DNA of 41,122 nt from Paracoccaceae bacterium (GTDB lineage Bacteria > Pseudomonadota > Alphaproteobacteria > Rhodobacterales > Rhodobacteraceae): NCBI GenBank assembly GCA_007121115.1, contig SKMI01000134.1:1-41122 (forward strand), written 5' to 3'. Positions 1 to 7,996 of the stretch are shown here, in pieces. Position 1 is the stretch's first letter. Every line of letters begins with the position of its first letter. The position numbers and the translations under genes are program-made. The notes beneath the pieces were generated by a model. The model was not told the DNA's origin, searched no databases, and was given only the letters and a program-made list of their open reading frames with translations.

Positions 1-983
1 TGGCGCCGCGCCGGGCCGATCTGGCGCTGGTGGCGGGGGATCTGGCACTCTGGCGCGGCGATCCGGCGCCGGGGTTGGCTGCGCTGGCGCCCGTGGCGCG
101 CGACTTCCCGGCGCGCCCCGCACTCTGGCCGCTGCTGGTGCGGCTGCATTTCACTGCCGGGGACCTGAAGGCGGCGCAGGCGGCGCTGGAGCGTCATGCG
201 GATTTGCAGGCGGCGCGGGGGGGGGCGGCGCCCGATCTGCGCGATCTGATGGTGGCCGATGCGCTGCAAGGGGCGGACGGACCCGGTGCGGCGGCTATGG
301 CGCTGGCCGCAGCCCAGGTGCGCTTTGTGCCTGCGGTGCCGGGGGCGGATATCCCGCGCCGGGTCGCGCATTACTGGGAAGGGGCGCAAAGCCCCGCGCA
401 GGCGCGTGCCCGTGCCCGCTGGGCGGCGCTGCATCCGGGCTTCACGCAGCGTGTGTTTGATGCCGAAAGCGCGCACGCCTGGATCGCTGCGCAGGAGGGT
501 GCCAAGCTGGCAGAGCGGTTTGCCGCGCTCCCGCGCCCGGCCCTGCGCGCGGATCTGTTCCGGTTGTGCCTGATGCGGCGCGAGGGGGGTATCTTCGCCG
601 ATCTGGACGAATTCCCGCGTCTGCCCGTCACGCCCTGGCTGGAAGGCGCGCGCGTGGTCCTGTGCCGCGAACGCGGCTTCGGCACCGTGGCCAACAATTT
701 CCTGGCCGCAGCGCCGGGTCAGGTGCTGTTCGACCGCGCGCTGGCGCTTGTGCTGGCGGCGCTGGACGGCACGGAAACCCCATACGCCTGGTGGCACAGT
801 GGCCCCGCACAACTGACACGCGCGCTGGCCGAAGAGATCGACACCCCGGAGCCGGGGCTGCGCCTGCTGGCGCAGGCCGACTACTGCCGCCGTGTGTCCA
901 CCAACCTGCCCTGGCCGCACAAGCGCGGTCCGGAACACTGGCGCAACGCGGGCGCGGTGGACAGCGACGCGGGCTTTACCTAG
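1..983 (+). CDS. GT32-like glycosyltransferase, 5' partial
   Basis: The open frame enters from the left edge (first full codon at base 3) with no stop, so the true start lies upstream; the GTG at 30 is only the first possible start inside the window. The C-terminal half looks like the glycosyltransferase sugar-binding (DXD) family, GT32-like: a HYWEG segment, then ALRADLFRLCLMRREGGIF, then ADLDEFP, which carries the D-x-D motif that binds a metal and nucleotide sugar in this family. The N-terminal part is alanine/leucine-rich and resembles a helical TPR-like region. Sugar donor and acceptor cannot be read. It ends 27 bases before scpA and could be cotranscribed with it. Family call good, specific function unknown. 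Confidence 0.7.
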   Translation, partial: APRRADLALVAGDLALWRGDPAPGLAALAPVARDFPARPALWPLLVRLHFTAGDLKAAQAALERHADLQAARGGAAPDLRDLMVADALQGADGPGAAAMALAAAQVRFVPAVPGADIPRRVAHYWEGAQSPAQARARARWAALHPGFTQRVFDAESAHAWIAAQEGAKLAERFAALPRPALRADLFRLCLMRREGGIFADLDEFPRLPVTPWLEGARVVLCRERGFGTVANNFLAAAPGQVLFDRALALVLAALDGTETPYAWWHSGPAQLTRALAEEIDTPEPGLRLLAQADYCRRVSTNLPWPHKRGPEHWRNAGAVDSDAGFT

Positions 984-1010
984 GATCGCGCAGCGCAACC
1001 GGACGGTCTC

Positions 1011-1793
1011 ATGGGCACAGACGCAACGCAGGAGCAGGGTCTCGAGGCCCCAGGCGCCGCCGAGGCGCTGATCGTCGATGTGGACGGGTTCGAGGGGCCG
1101 CTGGACCTGTTGCTGACGCTTTCGCGCACGCAGAAGGTGGATTTGCGCCGCATTTCGGTGCTGCAACTGGCCGAACAATACCTGGGCTTCGTCGAACGCG
1201 CGCGGAAATTGCGGATCGAACTGGCGGCGGATTACCTGGTCATGGCGGCCTGGCTTGCGTTCCTGAAATCGCGGCTGCTGCTGCCGCCCGACCCGGCCGA
1301 GGAGGGGCCGAGCGGCGAGGAAATGGCCGCGCATCTGGCGTTTCAGCTGGAGCGGCTGGCGGCCATGCGCGATGCGGCGGCGCGGCTGATGGCGCGCGAC
1401 CGTCTGGGGCAGGATTTCTTCGCCCGCGGCGCCCCCGAGGCGGTGGGCGAAACGCGCCGCACCCGCTATGACGCGACCCTTCTGGAACTGATGCAGGCCT
1501 ATGCACGGCTGCGCACCCGCGATGATTTTCGCCCCTATGCCTTTGAACGCCATGATATCCTTGCCATCGAGGCGGCGCTGGAGCGGCTGACCGCGATCCT
1601 GGGCGAGGTGCCGGACTGGACCGCGCTCCAACGCTTCCTGCCCGAAGGGTGGCGCGGCTCACCGGGGCGGCGCCGCTCGGCGGTGGCCTCGACCTTTGCC
1701 GCGACGCTGGAACTCGCCAAGCAGGGGCGGGTGGAGCTGCGCCAGTCGGAGGTGTTTGCGCCCATCCACCTGCGCCGGAAACCGCATTCATGA
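1011..1793 (+). CDS. scpA: Segregation and condensation protein A
   Basis: This 260-residue protein is the kleisin subunit of the SMC-ScpA-ScpB condensin, which bridges the SMC heads and organises the chromosome. The family hallmark is at residues about 26-45 (DGFEGPLDLLLTLSRTQKVD), followed by the helical SMC-neck-binding region (LRIELAADYLVMAAWLAFLKSRLLLPPDP). The C-terminal winged-helix part ends in RVELRQSEVFAPIHLR, as ScpA proteins usually do. ATG start at 1011 with only a weak ribosome site. The stop overlaps the scpB start by 4 bases (ATGA), indicating translational coupling. Length is normal for alphaproteobacteria. Confidence 0.95.
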   Translation: MGTDATQEQGLEAPGAAEALIVDVDGFEGPLDLLLTLSRTQKVDLRRISVLQLAEQYLGFVERARKLRIELAADYLVMAAWLAFLKSRLLLPPDPAEEGPSGEEMAAHLAFQLERLAAMRDAAARLMARDRLGQDFFARGAPEAVGETRRTRYDATLLELMQAYARLRTRDDFRPYAFERHDILAIEAALERLTAILGEVPDWTALQRFLPEGWRGSPGRRRSAVASTFAATLELAKQGRVELRQSEVFAPIHLRRKPHS

Positions 1794-2434
1794 GCACCGA
1801 CCCGGATCCGACCCTCTTCGCCGCGCCCCCCATGGCCGAGCAGGAGCGCATGGTCGAGGCGATGCTTTTTGCCGCGCCCGCGCCGCTGAGCGTGGCGGAA
1901 CTGGCGCGGCGGATGCCGCAGGGCTGCGATCCGGCCGAGGCGCTGATGCACCTGCGCTCGCGCTATGCCGGGCGGGGCGTCACTCTGGTGCGGGTCGGCG
2001 ACGGCTGGGCCATGCGCACCGCACCCGATCTGGGCTGGCTGATGCAGTCCGAGCGGGTGGAGACCCGGAAGCTCTCGCGCGCGGCGATCGAGACGCTGGC
2101 GATCATCGCCTATCACCAGCCCGTCACCCGCGCCGAGATCGAGGAGATCCGCGGCGTTGCCGTGTCGCGCGGGACCATCGACCTGCTGATGGAACTGGAC
2201 TGGATCCGGCTGGGGCGGCGGCGGATGACGCCGGGCCGCCCTGTGACATTCGTGGTGACCCAAGCCTTCCTGGATCACTTCGGCCTGGAATCGGCGCGCG
2301 ACCTTCCGGGGCTGGCGGAACTGCGCGCCGCCGGGCTGCTGGACAGCCGCCCCGCACCGGGACAGGGGCTGGCCGGCGAGGATGATGACGAAGACGGCAC
2401 GCCGCAGGGACAGAGCGAACTCTTCGAGGATTGA
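1790..2434 (+). CDS. scpB: Segregation and condensation protein B
   Basis: This 214-residue winged-helix protein is the dimeric partner of ScpA in the condensin complex. Family features are the N-terminal ERMVEAMLFAAPAPLSVAEL segment, the central LSRAAIETLAIIAYHQPVTR core followed by AEIEEIRGV, and TPGRPVTFVVTQAFLDHFGL near the second winged helix. The tail is acidic (EDDDEDGTPQGQSELFED). The frame is open back to 1649, but the ATG at 1790 overlapping the scpA stop gives the expected N terminus and length. It is cotranscribed with scpA. Confidence 0.95.
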   Translation: MSTDPDPTLFAAPPMAEQERMVEAMLFAAPAPLSVAELARRMPQGCDPAEALMHLRSRYAGRGVTLVRVGDGWAMRTAPDLGWLMQSERVETRKLSRAAIETLAIIAYHQPVTRAEIEEIRGVAVSRGTIDLLMELDWIRLGRRRMTPGRPVTFVVTQAFLDHFGLESARDLPGLAELRAAGLLDSRPAPGQGLAGEDDDEDGTPQGQSELFED

Positions 2435-2542
2435 GCGGAACCTGTGGTTGGTTTGGGGGCGTGCCCGTGTTAGCTTGGGTCAACAGCCCGGAAGAGGCTG
2501 CCCGAGGCGACGCACACAGCACGAGCAGAGGAGCCTGCACCC

Positions 2543-2707
2543 ATGAATATATCCCGCATTCTTCACGATATCTGGCGCCAGATCTTCGCGCGCCGGATCC
2601 GGTCCTCGGTCTACAGCAAGATGGCGCGGGGCGAGAGCAAGATCAGCAACTCGATCCGCAACACCATGACCGGCAGCAATCGCGGCGGGGACCGCGACAA
2701 CAAGTAA
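2543..2707 (+). CDS. 54-residue basic protein of unknown function
   Basis: A short reading frame starts at ATG 2543, preceded by a GAGGAG ribosome site at about 2528-2533, and ends with TAA at 2707. It encodes MNISRILHDIWRQIFARRIR followed by a polar stretch and a GGDRDNK tail. The N-terminal third could form an amphipathic, positively charged helix that touches membrane or nucleic acid; the C-terminal half is rich in Ser, Asn and Gly. Codon use matches its neighbours. It lies 108 bases after scpB and may have its own promoter. I do not recognise a family. The ribosome site and clean codon pattern make a real gene more likely than a chance frame. Confidence 0.6.
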   Translation: MNISRILHDIWRQIFARRIRSSVYSKMARGESKISNSIRNTMTGSNRGGDRDNK

Positions 2708-2729
2708 CCCGGTCCGGACCGGACCAAGG

Positions 2730-2748
2730 GGCGCGGTTCAGCCGCGCC
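2730..2748. terminator. Small hairpin between convergent genes
   Basis: GGCGCGG (2730-2736) and CCGCGCC (2742-2748) form a 7-bp GC stem around a 5-base loop. It sits where the plus-strand small gene and the minus-strand ASKHA gene converge and overlaps the latter's stop codon. There is no T tract, so termination activity is tentative. Confidence 0.35.
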
Positions 2749-4768
2749 GCCGTCGCCGTGCCGTATCGCCGCCGCCGGTGTTGAAGCTGACCTGCGGCAG
2801 GGTTACCACCTGGGCCAGTTCCGGGAACGGGTCCACGGCGTGCGGGAGTGCGCTGGCGTTGACGAAGTGTTCCTGAAACCGGGGCTCGATCGCCGTTTCC
2901 ACCTTGTGAATGCGCTTCACGGTCGACTCGATGGCGGCGCGCGCGCCCGCGTTGCACAGGGCGATCCGCGCGCCGGTCCCGGCGGCGTTTCCGGCGCTGG
3001 TGACCTTGTCTAGCCGGGCGTCGGGGATCATGCCCAGCACCATGGCGTGTTTCGGCGAGATATGCGCGCCGAATGCCCCGGCCAGCACCACGCGGTCCAC
3101 ACGGTCCACGCCCAACTCGTCCATCAACAGCCGGGCACCCGCGTAGAGCGCTGATTTCGCAAGCTGGATCGCGCGGATATCGCCCTGCGTCACGGTGATG
3201 CGCGGCCCGCCCGTGTCGCTGGCGTCATGGATGAGATAGGCATGGGTGCGCCCCTCGGCCACGCAGCGCTCGGTGCCGGTCTGCGCCGCCGATCCGATCA
3301 GCCCGGCGGCATCGACCAGCCCCGCCATGCGCATCTCGGCCACGGCTTCGATGATGCCGGAGCCGCAGATGCCGGTGATGCCGGTGGCCGCCGTGGTGTC
3401 AGTGAAGCCCGGATCGTCGGACCACAGATCGCAGCCGATGACGCGGAAGCGGGGTTCCTTGGTCACCGGGTCGATCTCCAGCCGTTCGATGGCACCTGGC
3501 GCTGCGCGCTGGCCGGAACTGATCTGCGCGCCCTCGAAGGCCGGGCCGGTGGGCGACGAACACGCCAGCACCCGGTCGCGGTTGCCCAGCAGAATCTCGG
3601 CATTGGTGCCCACATCCACCACCAGAACCAGGTCGTCCGATTTCTCCGGCGCTTCGGACAGCGCCACGGCGGCGGCATCGGCGCCGACGTGGCCTGCGAT
3701 GCAGGGCAGCATGTAGAGCCGCGCCGCCGGGTTCAGCGCATCGAGGCCGAGATCACGCGCCGGCGCCTCCACCGCGTCCGAGGTTGCCAGCGCAAAGGGC
3801 GCCTGGCCCAGTTCCACCGGGTCGATGCCGAGGAACAGATGGTGCATGACCGGGTTGCAGACCACCACCGCCTCGACCAGATCGCGCAGGTCCACGCCCG
3901 CTTCGGCCGCGGTTTCGCGGATCAGGGTGTTCATGCCGTCGCGCACGGCCCGGGTCATTTCCACATCGCCGCCGGGGTTCATCATGGCGTAGCTCACGCG
4001 GCTCATCAGATCCTCGCCGAAGCGGATCTGCGGGTTCATGATCCCGTTCGAGGCCAGCACCGCCCCGGTGCGCAGGTCCACCAGATGCGCTGCGATGGTG
4101 GTGGAGCCAAGGTCAATGGCCATGCCGCAAAGCGGTGCCTCGCGCAGTCCGGGCCACAGGTCGATGAGCCGCCACGGCCCGCCGCGATGGTCCCGGAACA
4201 GTGCCACGGTGACCGCCCATTTGCCTGCGCGCAGCGTGGGTTGCAGTTTGCGCATCACGTCAAGATCGGCGCGCAGATCACTGATATCCCATTGCTTCCG
4301 CAGCGCATCGGCCAGCCGTTCCAGATCGCCCGAGGGCTCGTGCATGTCGGGCTCGGCGACCTCGACGTAGAAAAGCCGCGTGGCCGGGTCCATGACGATA
4401 TCGCGGACAGCGGCGGATTTGCGCACCACCTGCCGGTGAACCTGGCTTTCGGGGGGCACGTCGATGACCACATCGGAGTTGATCTGCGCCTGACAACCCA
4501 GCCGCCGCCCGTCGATCATGCCGCGCTTGTCCTTGTAGCGCTGTTCGACCGCGTTCCAGTCCGAGAGCGCGCCCGGCGCCACGGTCACCCCGTGCTTGGC
4601 AAACTCGCCTACGCCCGGCGCCACCTGGCATTTGGAGCAGATGCCGCGCCCGCCGCAGACGCTGTCCAGATCGACGCCAAGCTGCCGCGCGGCTGTCAGC
4701 ACAGAGGTGCCCGCAGGCACCCGCCCGCGTTTGCCCGAGGGGGTGAAGATTACAAGGGGGTCGGTCAT
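2738..4768 (-). CDS. 2Fe-2S/ASKHA reductive activator of corrinoid proteins (RACo/DUF4445-like)
   Basis: This 676-residue protein has an N-terminal plant-type ferredoxin domain with cluster cysteines C38, C44, C47 (CGGRGICSKC) and C92. A large ASKHA-fold ATPase follows: phosphate loop CGMAIDLGSTTIAAHLVD, second loop VLVVDVGTNAEILLGNRD and adenosine motif VVLAGAFGAHISPK. Proteins of this design (RACo, RamA-like, DUF4445) use ATP to drive electron transfer from the cluster to inactive Co(II) corrinoid, reactivating corrinoid methyltransferases. It probably acts in the cytoplasm. ATG at 4768 follows AGGAGT. No corrinoid protein or methyltransferase gene is in the window, so its partner is elsewhere or just outside the region. 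Architecture is clear; the exact partner is inferred. Confidence 0.85.
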   Translation of the reverse strand: MTDPLVIFTPSGKRGRVPAGTSVLTAARQLGVDLDSVCGGRGICSKCQVAPGVGEFAKHGVTVAPGALSDWNAVEQRYKDKRGMIDGRRLGCQAQINSDVVIDVPPESQVHRQVVRKSAAVRDIVMDPATRLFYVEVAEPDMHEPSGDLERLADALRKQWDISDLRADLDVMRKLQPTLRAGKWAVTVALFRDHRGGPWRLIDLWPGLREAPLCGMAIDLGSTTIAAHLVDLRTGAVLASNGIMNPQIRFGEDLMSRVSYAMMNPGGDVEMTRAVRDGMNTLIRETAAEAGVDLRDLVEAVVVCNPVMHHLFLGIDPVELGQAPFALATSDAVEAPARDLGLDALNPAARLYMLPCIAGHVGADAAAVALSEAPEKSDDLVLVVDVGTNAEILLGNRDRVLACSSPTGPAFEGAQISSGQRAAPGAIERLEIDPVTKEPRFRVIGCDLWSDDPGFTDTTAATGITGICGSGIIEAVAEMRMAGLVDAAGLIGSAAQTGTERCVAEGRTHAYLIHDASDTGGPRITVTQGDIRAIQLAKSALYAGARLLMDELGVDRVDRVVLAGAFGAHISPKHAMVLGMIPDARLDKVTSAGNAAGTGARIALCNAGARAAIESTVKRIHKVETAIEPRFQEHFVNASALPHAVDPFPELAQVVTLPQVSFNTGGGDTARRRRRG

Positions 4769-4809
4769 CCGGCACTCCTGCGCAGGGCTGGCTCCGACCA
4801 GATACTCCA

Positions 4810-4836
4810 GCGCCCGGTCCAGAGAAGACCGGGCGC
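4810..4836 (-). terminator. Hairpin between stress-protein gene and ASKHA gene
   Basis: A perfect 10-bp stem (4810-4819 GCGCCCGGTC with 4827-4836 GACCGGGCGC) closes a 7-base loop, 34 bases past the stop of the universal stress gene and 41 bases before the ASKHA start on the minus strand. No T run follows in that direction. It may terminate or attenuate transcription, separating or tuning the ASKHA gene relative to the stress genes. Confidence 0.5.
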
Positions 4837-4870
4837 GGCATTCAAGCGTTCATTTGCGGCATCCTGCCGT

Positions 4871-5296
4871 TCAACTGAACCGGCGCGAGACCAGCACCGA
4901 AATCGGCGAATGGCGCACCACCCGCGCGGCGGTGGAGCCGATGAAGTAGTCACTGAACCCCGGTTTGTGCGAGGCGATCATGATCAGGTCCGCGTTGCAC
5001 TCCTTGGCGCACTGCAGGATCTGGGTCGAGGGCTTGCCCGCGCGCAGGTCGACATCCACCTGCACCCCCCGCGCCGCGGCCGCGAGTGACTCCAGCTGCT
5101 CGCGCACCGCCTTGCGGTGATTCATCAACTGTTCCTTGGTCATGGCGGCCACCATGTAGGGCGGGATTTCGTCCAGCACGTGTACGAGGGTGATGGTGCC
5201 GCCGGGCGACAGCATCTTGCGCGCCTTGTCGATCAGCCCGCGACTGGTCGCGCCCTTGCTGAACAGGGCGGCGGCGACAACGATGGAATTGAACAT
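4871..5296 (-). CDS. Universal stress protein (UspA family), third in row
   Basis: This 141-residue single-domain Usp protein has an alpha/beta nucleotide-binding fold. Seen: N-terminal MFNSIVVAAALFSKG strand-loop, LVHVLDEIPPYMVAAM, the middle NADLIMIASHKPGFSDYF and the C-terminal GSTAARVVRHSPISVLV, which matches the phosphate-binding GS(T)..VVRH..VLV end of the family. It is the last of three tandem paralogues read right to left. Usp proteins are cytoplasmic and linked to stress, energy starvation or low oxygen; the specific role of this copy is unknown. ATG at 5296 is preceded by GGGAGAGCC. It is 103 bases from the next copy. Confidence 0.9.
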   Translation of the reverse strand: MFNSIVVAAALFSKGATSRGLIDKARKMLSPGGTITLVHVLDEIPPYMVAAMTKEQLMNHRKAVREQLESLAAAARGVQVDVDLRAGKPSTQILQCAKECNADLIMIASHKPGFSDYFIGSTAARVVRHSPISVLVSRRFS

Positions 5297-5399
5297 GCAG
5301 GCTCTCCCATATCCTTGCAGGGCGCGGCGGTTTCAGCGGCGCTGGTCCGGCGGACAGTGCCATGTGCGCGCGGTTAAATCAAACGGCAAGCAGTCCGGC

Positions 5400-5816
5400 T
5401 CAGCGCAGCACCATCACCGAGGTCTGCGCGTGCCGGACCACGCGCGTGGCGGTCGAACCGATGAAATAGTCGCCGAAGCCCGGCTTGTGCGAGGCGATCA
5501 TGATCAGATCCGCCTTCGTTTCGGTCGCCGTGCCCAGGATACCGGCCGAGGGCGTGCCCATGCGCACCACGGTTTCGATTTTGATGTCACCGGCCTCGTT
5601 TGCGATGGCCTCAAGCTCGTCCTGCGCCTCGCGCTGGCGTTTGCTCTGCAACTCGGCCGGGATGCGCGCGGCTGCGAACTGCGGGATCTCGTCGACGACA
5701 TGGACAACCACCAGCTTGCCGCCGGGGTTGAGCATGTCGCGTGCCTTGCGGATCAGGCCGCGGGTTGTCTGCCCCTTGCTGAACAGGGCGGCGGCAATCA
5801 GGATCGTGTCATACAT
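5400..5816 (-). CDS. Universal stress protein (UspA family), second in row
   Basis: This 138-residue Usp protein is a close paralogue of its neighbours: MYDTILIAAALFSKGQTTRG at the start, VVHVVDEIPQF, KADLIMIASHKPGFGDYF and GSTATRVVRHAQTSVMVLR at the end. Compared with the flanking copies, the middle region (residues about 60-95) varies most, as expected if ligand or partner specificity differs. ATG at 5816 is preceded by a GGAGGAA-type ribosome site. There are 143 bases between it and the upstream copy, with no clear terminator, so readthrough from the FNR-type promoter at 6.4 kb is possible. Cytoplasmic; role in stress inferred from family only. Confidence 0.9.
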   Translation of the reverse strand: MYDTILIAAALFSKGQTTRGLIRKARDMLNPGGKLVVVHVVDEIPQFAAARIPAELQSKRQREAQDELEAIANEAGDIKIETVVRMGTPSAGILGTATETKADLIMIASHKPGFGDYFIGSTATRVVRHAQTSVMVLR

Positions 5817-5959
5817 GGTGTTCCTCCGAAAACTCTGCGCGACGATGCGCTGTTGATCTGCCCAACTCTATCGCCGGGCGGCGCGTCCGGTAAGCCCGAA
5901 CCGCCGTCAGGGGTCTGCAAACCGACACCCGCGCTCACGGGGCGACCCGGCGCAGCGCC

Positions 5960-6370
5960 TCAGCGCGCGATCAGCACCGAGGTCTGCGCGTGCCGGACCA
6001 CCCGCGCCGCGGTGGAACCGATGAAATAGTCACTCAGGCCCGGCTTGTGCGAAGCGATCATGATCAGATCGGCGTTGCTGTCCTCGGCCGATTGCAGGAT
6101 CTGCCCCGAGGCCGCGCCCATGCGCACCTCGGTTTCCACGCGCGCGTCCACGCCGCCCGCAAGGGTCTTCAGCTCCACGCTTGCCTCGGCCCGGCGGCGG
6201 TCGGACAGGTCGCGCGGCAGTTCGGCGGCGATGTAACTGGGCACTTCCTCCAGCACGTGCAGCAGGCGTATCTCGCCGCCGGCGTCGATCATGCGCACGG
6301 CCTTGTTCAGCAGCGCCTTGCCCTGATCCATGTTGGCAAGGTCGACGGCGACGATGATGCGGGAAAACAT
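5960..6370 (-). CDS. Universal stress protein (UspA family), first in row
   Basis: This 136-residue Usp protein begins MFSRIIVAVDLANMDQGKAL, then LLHVLEEVPSYIAAELP, NADLIMIASHKPGLSDYF and GSTAARVVRHAQTSVLIAR. The N-terminal VDLAN segment retains the canonical Asp of the first strand (VAVDL), whereas the two downstream copies read AAALF there, so this copy is closest to the classical ATP-binding form. ATG at 6370 is preceded by AGGAGA. It lies directly behind an FNR-type promoter (6410-6451), so induction under low oxygen is likely. It is divergent from glmU. Confidence 0.92.
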   Translation of the reverse strand: MFSRIIVAVDLANMDQGKALLNKAVRMIDAGGEIRLLHVLEEVPSYIAAELPRDLSDRRRAEASVELKTLAGGVDARVETEVRMGAASGQILQSAEDSNADLIMIASHKPGLSDYFIGSTAARVVRHAQTSVLIAR

Positions 6371-6409
6371 GGGGTCTCCTTCCTGTGCGTTGGCTGTGGC
6401 CTGCCGGGC

Positions 6410-6451
6410 AGGTTAGGGGGCAGCGTGCCACGCGGCGTTGATCCTGGTCAA
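6410..6451 (-). promoter_or_regulatory. FNR/FnrL-type promoter of the universal stress genes
   Basis: TTGATCCTGGTCAA at 6438-6451 matches the FNR consensus TTGAT-N4-ATCAA except for one base. On the minus strand a -10-like hexamer TAACCT lies at 6415-6410, with its centre 32 bp from the box centre. This is the spacing of a class II FNR-activated promoter, with the box at about -41.5. The predicted start near 6403 leaves a leader of about 33 bases carrying AGGAGA before the ATG at 6370. Box and spacing are seen; regulation is inferred. Confidence 0.7.
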
Positions 6452-6637
6452 ACCGTATGTGCGGCGAACCGTATTCGCGGTGGTCGGCGGTTTCCGCGCT
6501 GCCCCATGATGCGCCCCTGCCGCGGTGGGGCGCAAGTGTTTCGCTCTGTCGCCAAGTGTGAGGCGCTGGGCCATTGCATTCGCAGCGTCTCCGCAGCATA
6601 CGATCCGGCAGAGCGTCCGACAGAAGAGCGCAACGGC

Positions 6638-7996
6638 ATGAGCATTTCCCTTGTCATTCTGGCGGCGGGGCAGGGCACCCGCATGAATTCCGACCTGCCG
6701 AAGGTGCTGCACCCGCTGGCCGGGGCGCCGCTGGTGGCCCATGCCCTGACCGCCGGGCGCGCGCTGGATCCCGCGCAGGTGGTGGTTGTGGCCGGGCACG
6801 GCGCCGATGCCGTGCGCGCCGCGCTGGCCGAAATCGACGACAGCGTGACCGTGGTGGAGCAGGCCGAGCAGCGCGGCACCGCCCACGCCGTGGCGCAGGC
6901 GCGCGCCGCGCTGGACGGGGTCGGCGGCGATGTGGTGGTGCTTTACGGTGACACGCCCTTTGTCAGCGCCGACACGCTGGAGCGGATGCGCGCGGCGCGC
7001 GCTGTGCATGATGTGGTGGTGCTGGGGTTCGACGCCACCGACCCGGGCCGCTACGGGCGCCTGATGGTCGAGGATGATGACGAAACGCTGGCCCGGATCG
7101 TCGAGTTCAAGGACGCCACGCCTGCCGAACGCGCGGTCACGCTGTGCAACAGCGGGCTTGTCTGCGCCGACCGGGCGGTGCTGTTCGATCTGGTCGCCGC
7201 CGTGGGCAATGACAACGCGTCCGGCGAGTTCTACCTGACCGACATCGTGGCGCTGGCGCGCGGGCGGGGGTTGCGTGCGGGCGTGGTATTGTGCCCCGAG
7301 GCGGAAACGCTGGGTATAAACACCCGCACCGAGTTGGCCGCCGCCGAGGCCGCGTTTCAGGCCCGCGCACGGGCGGCGGCGCTGGACGATGGCGTGACCC
7401 TGACCACGCCGGATACGGTGCATTTCGCCCATGACACGGTGATCGGCCGCGACGCGGTGGTGGAGCAATTCGTTGTCTTCGGCCCCGGCGTGACGGTCGA
7501 ATCGGGGGCAACGGTGCGGGCGTTCTCGCATCTGGAAGGGTGCCACGTCAGCCGTGGCGCCGTGGTCGGCCCCTACGCCCGCCTGCGCCCCGGCGCGGAA
7601 CTGGCCGAGGGCGTGCGCGTCGGCAATTTCGTCGAGGTCAAGAACACGGTGATGGACGAAGGCGCCAAGGCCAACCATCTGACCTATCTGGGTGACGCGC
7701 ATGTCGGGGCGGGCGCCAATATCGGCGCGGGCACCGTCACCTGCAACTATGATGGCGTGTTCAAGCACCGCACCGAGATCGGCGCGGGTGCCTTCATCGG
7801 CTCGGACACCATGCTGGTGGCGCCGGTGCGCCTTGGCGCCGGGGCGGTCACCGGGTCCGGTTCCGTCATCACCGAAGACGTGGCCGAGGGCGCGCTGGCC
7901 ATCGGCCGGGCAAAGCAGGTTACCAAACCGGGGCTGGGCGCGCGGCTGATGCAACGGCTGCGCGCGGCCCGCGATGCGGCGAAAGGAAAGTCATAA
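6638..7996 (+). CDS. glmU: Bifunctional UDP-GlcNAc pyrophosphorylase / GlcN-1-P acetyltransferase
   Basis: This 452-residue enzyme acetylates glucosamine-1-phosphate and uridylylates it to UDP-GlcNAc for peptidoglycan and LPS. The N-terminal nucleotidyltransferase begins MSISLVILAAGQGTRM, with Lys in DLPKVLHPLAG, and has LYGDTPFVS and EFKDATPAE. The C-terminal left-handed beta helix has hexapeptide repeats and the acetyltransferase signature NHLTYLGDAHVG, then GAGTVTCNYDG. The frame is open far upstream, but ATG 6638 gives the standard N terminus. The stop TAA shares one base with the glmS ATG. The 267-base gap to the stress gene holds the divergent promoters. Confidence 0.97.
   Translation: MSISLVILAAGQGTRMNSDLPKVLHPLAGAPLVAHALTAGRALDPAQVVVVAGHGADAVRAALAEIDDSVTVVEQAEQRGTAHAVAQARAALDGVGGDVVVLYGDTPFVSADTLERMRAARAVHDVVVLGFDATDPGRYGRLMVEDDDETLARIVEFKDATPAERAVTLCNSGLVCADRAVLFDLVAAVGNDNASGEFYLTDIVALARGRGLRAGVVLCPEAETLGINTRTELAAAEAAFQARARAAALDDGVTLTTPDTVHFAHDTVIGRDAVVEQFVVFGPGVTVESGATVRAFSHLEGCHVSRGAVVGPYARLRPGAELAEGVRVGNFVEVKNTVMDEGAKANHLTYLGDAHVGAGANIGAGTVTCNYDGVFKHRTEIGAGAFIGSDTMLVAPVRLGAGAVTGSGSVITEDVAEGALAIGRAKQVTKPGLGARLMQRLRAARDAAKGKS

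Noticed and set aside
5041..5060. GGTCGACA-like sequences at about 5046 and 40268 as further operator copies
   Set aside because: They lie inside coding regions, match only GTCGACA and lack the TTGAC hexamer at the shared spacing.
3227..5089. Very long open frame antisense to the ASKHA gene
   Set aside because: His/Arg/Gly/Ala-rich translation characteristic of the reverse complement of a GC-rich gene; the minus strand encodes clear domain motifs.
5850..5875. Possible FNR half-site (TTGAT near 5854) before the second stress gene
   Set aside because: The second half does not match ATCAA at the required spacing.
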